Shown in pieces: positions 58,652 to 64,000 of a DNA stretch of 64,000 nt; within the stretch, counting starts at the first letter, position 1; every line of letters begins with the position of its first letter. The notes under the pieces were generated by a model that saw only the letters and a list, made by a program, of their open reading frames with translations, did not search any database and had not been told where the DNA came from. A program made the position numbers and the translations under genes. Source of the stretch: Podocnemis expansa (lineage: Eukaryota; Chordata; Testudines; Podocnemididae); the NCBI GenBank assembly GCA_007922195.1, contig ML681996.1, positions 16,048,313 through 16,112,312 of the forward strand. Direction: 5' to 3'.

Positions 58652-58896
58652 GGCGAGTACATGCCTGTCAGAACAACTGCTACAGAGTAGATAAAGTCTT
58701 CAGGCTTTCCCAAGGCCAGATTGTGGCTTATAAAGGAGGAGAGAGGGAGATCTCCTGTCTGCAGATGTTAAAACTTTGATAAAGATATACTGCATGTGGC
58801 TATTTTGGAGTTTTAACTGTATCGAAGGCAGCTTCAGATACTTTGTTTTGTAGTCTCTTAGTGCAGGGGGAACAAGTCTTGAGAGATGGGTTAGAA

Positions 58897-59232
58897 CAGG
58901 GGTTTCAAATTCATGGCCCGTGGACCATATGCAGCCCCTAAAGTTATTTCCTGCAGCCCACAATGACACTTAGGATTTCTCAAATAATTGATAATGCAGA
59001 ATTTAAAGTGTATTTACTTACTTAATCTTTGTCTTCCTGATGATATCTCCATCTTGAACAGAAGTAATTCTTTCTTTCTTACCGGTACTCTTGTCATATA
59101 TATGTTACTCTTCATTTTTTCATTTTAACTACACTTTGTATTGTTGTATGAAAAGGTTTCAGTGGTGCGTTCCTTGGGCTAATGTACTAGTCCTCATGTG
59201 GCCCGTGTGGTGATTTGAGTTTGAGACCCCTG
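58897..59232. mobile_element. hAT-type MITE (CAGGGGTTTCAAA), perfect TSD
   Basis: Ends CAGGGGTTTCAAATTCATGG and GAGTTTGAGACCCCTG. The octamer GGTTAGAA is exactly duplicated (58889-58896, 59233-59240). Same family as 31175-31366; the two share the GGTTTCAGTGGTGC internal motif and the ACTAGTCCTCATG motif near the right end. Confidence 0.85.
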
Positions 59233-60292
59233 GGTTAGAAGATGGCCATGGGCCCTCACCAAGTGCTGGCTATTTTCCAGACAGAAAAGAGATGGTTTGA
59301 ATCATCAAGAGCTTTTTGTCTAAGGCCCCAATCCTGCAACTATTGGTGCGTCCAGTTTGTTAAAGGCTGAAGACCTTGATGTGGGCACAGTAGTTCTCTT
59401 GCTTACAAAGAATTTCAGGCCTCAATCATGCAAATTATTAAACACAGAAGATGTCCCATTGAACTTGTTTTTGTGTGTATCTGTTAGCTGAACTGGAGTC
59501 TGAGGTCTATACTGCACACTAAACCAGGGCTCTGACTCAGATTTGAGACTAAGCTCACCATTCCATCCATACACAAGTCAGTTTGCCTCAGGACTGAAAA
59601 AATCCTGGGTCCTAGTCAGTCTATAGATAGAAGTCAGAAGATCTGTATAGTGCCATATAGATTTCTTAGTATGGCTGTAAGACCTGGATCTAGCCATTGT
59701 AAATCCATGTTTAGAATGCACTGTGGATGCCCAAGGGTGTGTTTGGAAATAGGGAATCCACAGATCAAAGTCCAACAGACCCATGTTCAAAATTGAGTGT
59801 AGACAGGTCATAAAATACAGAATGGATGAAGTGTGGAAGGGAAAGGTTTAAAACAAAATGGGCCTCACATGTGTTGGAGGGGGCATTTATGAGTGTGTGT
59901 GTGAGAGAATTTTTGTAACCCCCCCTCTCCCCCTGTCTGCTGTCTGTCACATCTTCTTTGGAAACCCATGAAACCCAAAGTTTTACTGTAGGCTTGAAGA
60001 TAGTTGTGGGAACTGGATCTCAAATACAGATGCATTTGTGGTCACAAAGCTTTGCAAGGCAATCATATGAGCAAGATAAAAATGGAAGATATGACTTTCA
60101 CTGAAGCTGCTGTCAGTGCTACCAATCTGTTATTGAGAGTATAAAAAAAACCAGTGTATGAATGCATGTGAATGAGCAAACAGCTTCCCAGCTGACATAA
60201 ATATTTTTAGCTTCATTAGCGTTAGTGGAGCTGTGACCGTTTACAATAGATATGGATCTGCCCCAGGAGCCAGTAGTACCTCAAAGTCAAAG

Positions 60293-60320
60293 GCCTAGTC
60301 TACACTAGAATTTTTTTTTT
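60293..60320. mobile_element. Remnant end of a palindrome-type MITE
   Basis: GGCCTAGTCTACACTAGAA followed by a T-rich run resembles a left end of the GGCTATGTCTACAC family. No matching right end was found nearby. Confidence 0.3.
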
Positions 60321-60484
60321 TTTTGTTGTAGTGTACCTTATCAGGAGGCCATAACTTAGTGTTTCTTTAGTTACCATAATACACAGGTATACTTTGGGAG
60401 TATTTTGGTCTTCATTAATTTCAAAAGTAATGACTAAATGCTGCACCTTGCTCAGCAGTAAAGAATAGTGTTTATCAAATAGAG

Positions 60485-60829
60485 CAGTGATTCTCAACTT
60501 TTCAGACTCCCAAGATCAGGAATCTGATTTGTCTTGAATGCCCTCAAGTTAGCACATTCTTAATGAAAAATGGCTGTTTCTTTTTTTTTTTTTTTACCAT
60601 GTAACTATAAAATAAATTAATTGGAATATAAATAATTGTGCTTACATATCAGTGTATAGTAGATAGAGTATTATAAATGAGTTATTTGTTTTGAAATTTT
60701 AGTTTGTACTGATCTCGCTAGTGGTTTTTCTGTACCCTGTTATAAAACAAGGGGAATATTTGGGTGAGTTGATGTATCCCCTGGAAGATGTTTGTGTACC
60801 GTTTACATACCCCTGTTTGAGGACCACTG
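60485..60829. mobile_element. Probable hAT-type element (CAGTGATTCTCAAC)
   Basis: Starts CAGTGATTCTCAACTTTTC and ends GTTTGAGGACCACTG. Flanking octamers AAATAGAG and TGCTAGAA are only partly alike, so the boundaries rest on the ends. Confidence 0.45.
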
Positions 60830-61350
60830 TGCTAGAAAAACATCCTACTCTGATTAGATACTTGACTTCTTCATTGCTGTTCCCCATTGACATCTTGTGT
60901 GGTTGTCCAAGCCTACTCCATTCTTGAGACCAGCCAAATCATTGGATTGACTTTGGGTTATTTGAATTATGAATATCTTTGCAGTTGTCTGTTTGTCACT
61001 CTCCTCTTTATTGTGTGCAGTTGATGTTATTTACCAATTGATTTTGTTAGCATCTCATCTTCAAATACATTAAACTGATGACCTGAGTATTAAAGATCCT
61101 ATGGCAATTTTGGCAATAAGCAATCTATTTTTCTCTGGCTAAATTTCTGTTTTACTTTGCCTACCTAAGCTTCTACCCTTGCTTCAGATGGATTCTTATC
61201 CTTCATTCTTCCTGTGTATTCTTGTTGCATATCTTTAAGTAGTATGAAGTGATTTCTGGTTGCCTATTGGGAAAATCTGGACTTTTAGTTTCGAACAACA
61301 TAAAGTGAGGGGAAGATGAGTTGCTGTAAGTAGCATATTATTCATTAGTA

Positions 61351-61615
61351 CAGTGGTTCCCAATCTTTTTGAGTGTATGAACCCCTTTTTCAATCGCCTC
61401 ACATTTCAAGGACCACTACGAGCTACTAGTTGTTTTTTATGGAAATCTAATGTAATAACAAAGAAATAATACACACTCAGGAATAATTGTAATGATTTCT
61501 TATATGAAACTATGTTTTGTTTGAAATTGTACATTTCCTTAGTAAGGATGTTGTTGATTTTCTTTTCTGTGGCCCCCCTGTAGTAGCCTTGTGGACTGCA
61601 AGTTGGGAACTGCGG
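61351..61615. mobile_element. hAT-type MITE (CAGTGGTTCCCAAT)
   Basis: Starts CAGTGGTTCCCAATCTTTTT and ends AAGTTGGGAACTGCGG. Flanks CATTAGTA and CATTAGGA match at 7 of 8 bases. Confidence 0.75.
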
Positions 61616-61765
61616 CATTAGGAATCCTGTCAGAGCAAGGTCAGATTCCATGGGTCAGGGCAACTCAAGGCACTGGGCAGCATTTTAATTGTCTTTCTCT
61701 ATTCTTTTCCCAGGGAGGACAGATGTGTATGTTTATGCTTGGGTTGATTTGTGTAAGGTAATAGC

Positions 61766-62387
61766 CAGGGGTTAAAGTATAATTTGGCGGGCCCCCTCCC
61801 GCACATCTGGGCCCCCTTCAAGTACCCTAGCTACTGCCCCCAAGACCCACCCCCTGCCTCCAATACTTGTCCACAATATCCACCCCTAGCCTCCAATACC
61901 GCCCCCCCCCCCAGCATGAGCTGGGCTGCCCCAGTACTTACTGGTGGTGGTGAGGCTGGGGAAGTGGAGGGGTAGGCCCCAGATCAGGGTGGCAGGGCGG
62001 CTGGGGAGGAGGTGGCAGGCCCCTGGTCAGGACGATGGTGTGGTCTAGGATTGGCTGGGGGGCCGTGGTGGTAGGGGAGGGGTTTGTGGTGGGGCTTGAG
62101 CTAGGGGTGGGGCCCTACCCAGCAAAGCCCCTGCCCCCTGCCTGCGGGAATGCAGCAGAACGCCATTCCAGGGCCTGCTTATTTTAGAGGCCCAGCATTG
62201 GGCCCCTAAAAATAGAAAATGGAACTGGAATGCTGTGTTCCGGGGCCTGCTATTTTTAAATGGTGGGCCATGGAATGCAGTGTTCCAGCACCATTTTGTA
62301 TTTTTAGGGGGTCCAGAATGCTGAGCCCCTAAAAATAGTGGGTCCCAGAATGATGTTCCGCTGTGTTTTGGCTTATTTTGACCCCTG
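61766..62387. mobile_element. hAT-type element (CAGGGGTTAAAGTA family)
   Basis: Ends CAGGGGTTAAAGTATAATTT and GGCTTATTTTGACCCCTG are inverted. Flanks GTAATAGC and GTAGTAGC match at 7 of 8 bases. The interior has several copies of a CCCCTAAAAATAG / GTTCC(A/G)GGGCC unit, also seen in the 49.1-51.5 kb repeats, so the two families share an internal module. Confidence 0.78.
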
Positions 62388-62451
62388 GTAGTAGCAGGCC
62401 TACCATGCTCCCTCTATCCCAGGGTATACTTTTCAGCATGTTAGTTTAGAG

Positions 62452-62642
62452 CAGGGACTGTTAACCTTTTAGAGGCCCTGCACCTCCTACAGCAGTACAT
62501 GTTAACCCTGCACCCTCCCACCCCCAAATTATCAGTCATGATGATGTGACATTTAAAGTACAGTGGGTGGGCATGCTTTAAATTATACATCATTCCTGCA
62601 TCCCTTGGACTCCCTTCCTGCACCTCATGTTAAGAACCCCTG
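62452..62642. mobile_element. hAT-type MITE (CAGGGACTGTTAACC), perfect TSD
   Basis: Ends CAGGGACTGTTAACCTTTT and CATGTTAAGAACCCCTG. The octamer GTTTAGAG is exactly duplicated (62444-62451, 62643-62650). Confidence 0.85.
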
Positions 62643-62760
62643 GTTTAGAGCATGTGGTGCACCTGAGAGGCATTCTGTCTAGGTACTTCATAAGAAGCAA
62701 TGAATGAGTATGGAGTTGCCTTTCTAAACCTTGTCCAGCATAAGAGGCAAGTGTGTAGCG

Positions 62761-63847
62761 CAGTGGTTTCCAACCTTTTTGAGTATGAGAACTCCTTTTT
62801 AACTTCCAAAAATTTCACATACTCCCAAATGATAATATTTGTTATAGGGGACTGACTGGAGGCAGCAGTGATGCAGTAGGGCAGTGAAGGACCTGGTCCC
62901 TGCTTGCTCCTATGTAGGGGGACATATCCAGGATGTGGCTGCTCACATCAGGCAAATACAATTCATTTAGAGCAGAGGTGTTAAACTCCATGTGGGGGAC
63001 TACACTGGAAGGCAGGACACCTGTCACAGGCCATGTGGCCACATGGGCTCTCCAACCCTTTCCACCTCCCTGTTCAGAGCATCATGGGATCTCCTTTCTC
63101 CTCCCCAGCCCTGCAGAAACTCCAACACCTTCCCTTTCCCACACTGTTTCCTAGACACTCCCCCTTCCCCTACCTCCTGATGCAGGCAGAAAAAAAATCA
63201 GTCTAAGTCACAGGAAGCCAGGCTTGGCTCCTGCCTCGTCCCCTCCTGTCCATCATTCTCAGTCATTCAGAATGTTGACCTTTGGTTTGCTCATTCCCTG
63301 GTGGCCATTGATTTGCTTGTTCTCATGTGAGCCCCAGCCACTTTTTCCTTTTTTATTTGTGAGTTGTGCAATGTGCTGTCAATCAAATTAGCATGCTGGC
63401 TGACTGACAGTGAACAGTTTGGATGAGGGGCAGTGTGGCGGCTCCCTGGAGCTGGCCTAGCCTGCTGTGACTGAGACTCTGATTTTTTTGGCAGACAACT
63501 GCAGAGCTGAACCAGGACTGATTAGAGCATATCCTTTGTTCTCCTGTGCTGTGACTTGGATCATGTGAGTGAGTCAGGAGCATTCCTAGCTCTGCTGTGG
63601 CAGGAGCTTGGGTTTGGAGTTTGAAGACAGCTCCCAAGGACAGTCCAGGCAGCAGCTCCATGGGCTGGATCAGTGCTCTTGGCAGTTTGGATCTGGCCCC
63701 TTGGGCTGTAAGTCTGACACCCTGATTTAGAGCCACCTCCAACATGGATCACTGGCCGGCAGTAGCTGTGACCGAATGTATTCATGGCTCCCTTGCAATA
63801 ACTCCGTGGACACCCAAGAGTCCCTGGGCTACAGGTTGGGAACATTG
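62761..63847. mobile_element. hAT-type element interrupted by a second one
   Basis: CAGTGGTTTCCAACCTTTTT at the left and CAGGTTGGGAACATTG at the right are family ends. The flanks do not give a clear duplication. The element is split by the insertion at 62973-63724; without it the length is about 335 bp, normal for the family. Confidence 0.6.
62973..63724. mobile_element. hAT-type element, perfect TSD, nested
   Basis: Ends CAGAGGTGTTAAACTCCATG and AAGTCTGACACCCTG. ATTTAGAG is exactly duplicated (62965-62972, 63725-63732). 752 bp, no transposase-like frame. Confidence 0.85.
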
Positions 63848-64000
63848 GCTATAGAAGTCCTTTTTTGAACCACCTTTCCAAAGGAAAAAATGTAATGTTC
63901 TGAATTTTACTATTTTTCTTAAGTAGCCCAAGATATAGGGATATAGATTTTATCTGTTTATTTGCTTCAGATTTTTCATGTTTTAAAGAAATTCTAAAAT

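Overview
This is vertebrate nuclear DNA, most likely from a turtle (soft-shelled or another cryptodire) or at least a sauropsid. The evidence is many CR1 LINE fragments, one tRNA-derived SINE whose 3' end is CR1 tail, many short hAT-type elements, and split exons with GT-AG junctions. It is AT-rich and gene-poor. Nearly all long open frames are low-complexity or repeat artefacts.

Gene content. Positions 1-20.5 kb hold the 5' and central part of one minus-strand gene, which I read as DTHD1 (death domain containing 1). Five coding exons (20395-20083, 8223-7400, 6866-6536, 4018-3839, 2013-1769) join with matching phases. The C-terminal exons, including the death domain, must lie left of the window. 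A perfect RFX X-box sits about 130 bp upstream of the proposed start, which fits a cilium-associated gene. The second exon carries an A9 run that breaks the frame by one base in one gene model. At 50.16-50.75 kb there is an isolated CpG island with a textbook plus-strand donor (CGAG|GTAAGT). From position and orientation this is probably the promoter and non-coding first exon of ARAP2, head-to-head with DTHD1 about 30 kb away, as in human 4p14. No ARAP2 coding exon is visible, so the window probably ends inside its first intron. An unassigned exon-like open frame lies at 30755-30524 (minus).

Repeats. CR1 copies lie at 5.47-6.32 (+), 26.95-28.1 (-), 38.66-39.76 (-), 46.0-47.98 (+) and 52.65-55.5 kb (-), several with nested insertions. 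Three palindrome-rich elements (154-557, 4949-5348, 28664-29563) share GGCTATG ends and 3-bp target duplications. More than a dozen hAT-type elements have 8-bp target duplications readable by eye, clustered at 58.2-63.8 kb. A dispersed GACTAACA repeat occurs at least ten times. LTR-like sequences are proposed near 9.87-10.64, 35.5-37.3 and 44.8-45.6 kb. A GT-rich minisatellite occupies 32.29-32.80 kb.

How it fits together. The region reads as a DTHD1-ARAP2 intergenic and intronic interval heavily colonised by transposons. The target duplications and nesting allow a relative chronology: CR1 and the GACTAACA repeat first, then hAT and palindromic elements inserted into them.
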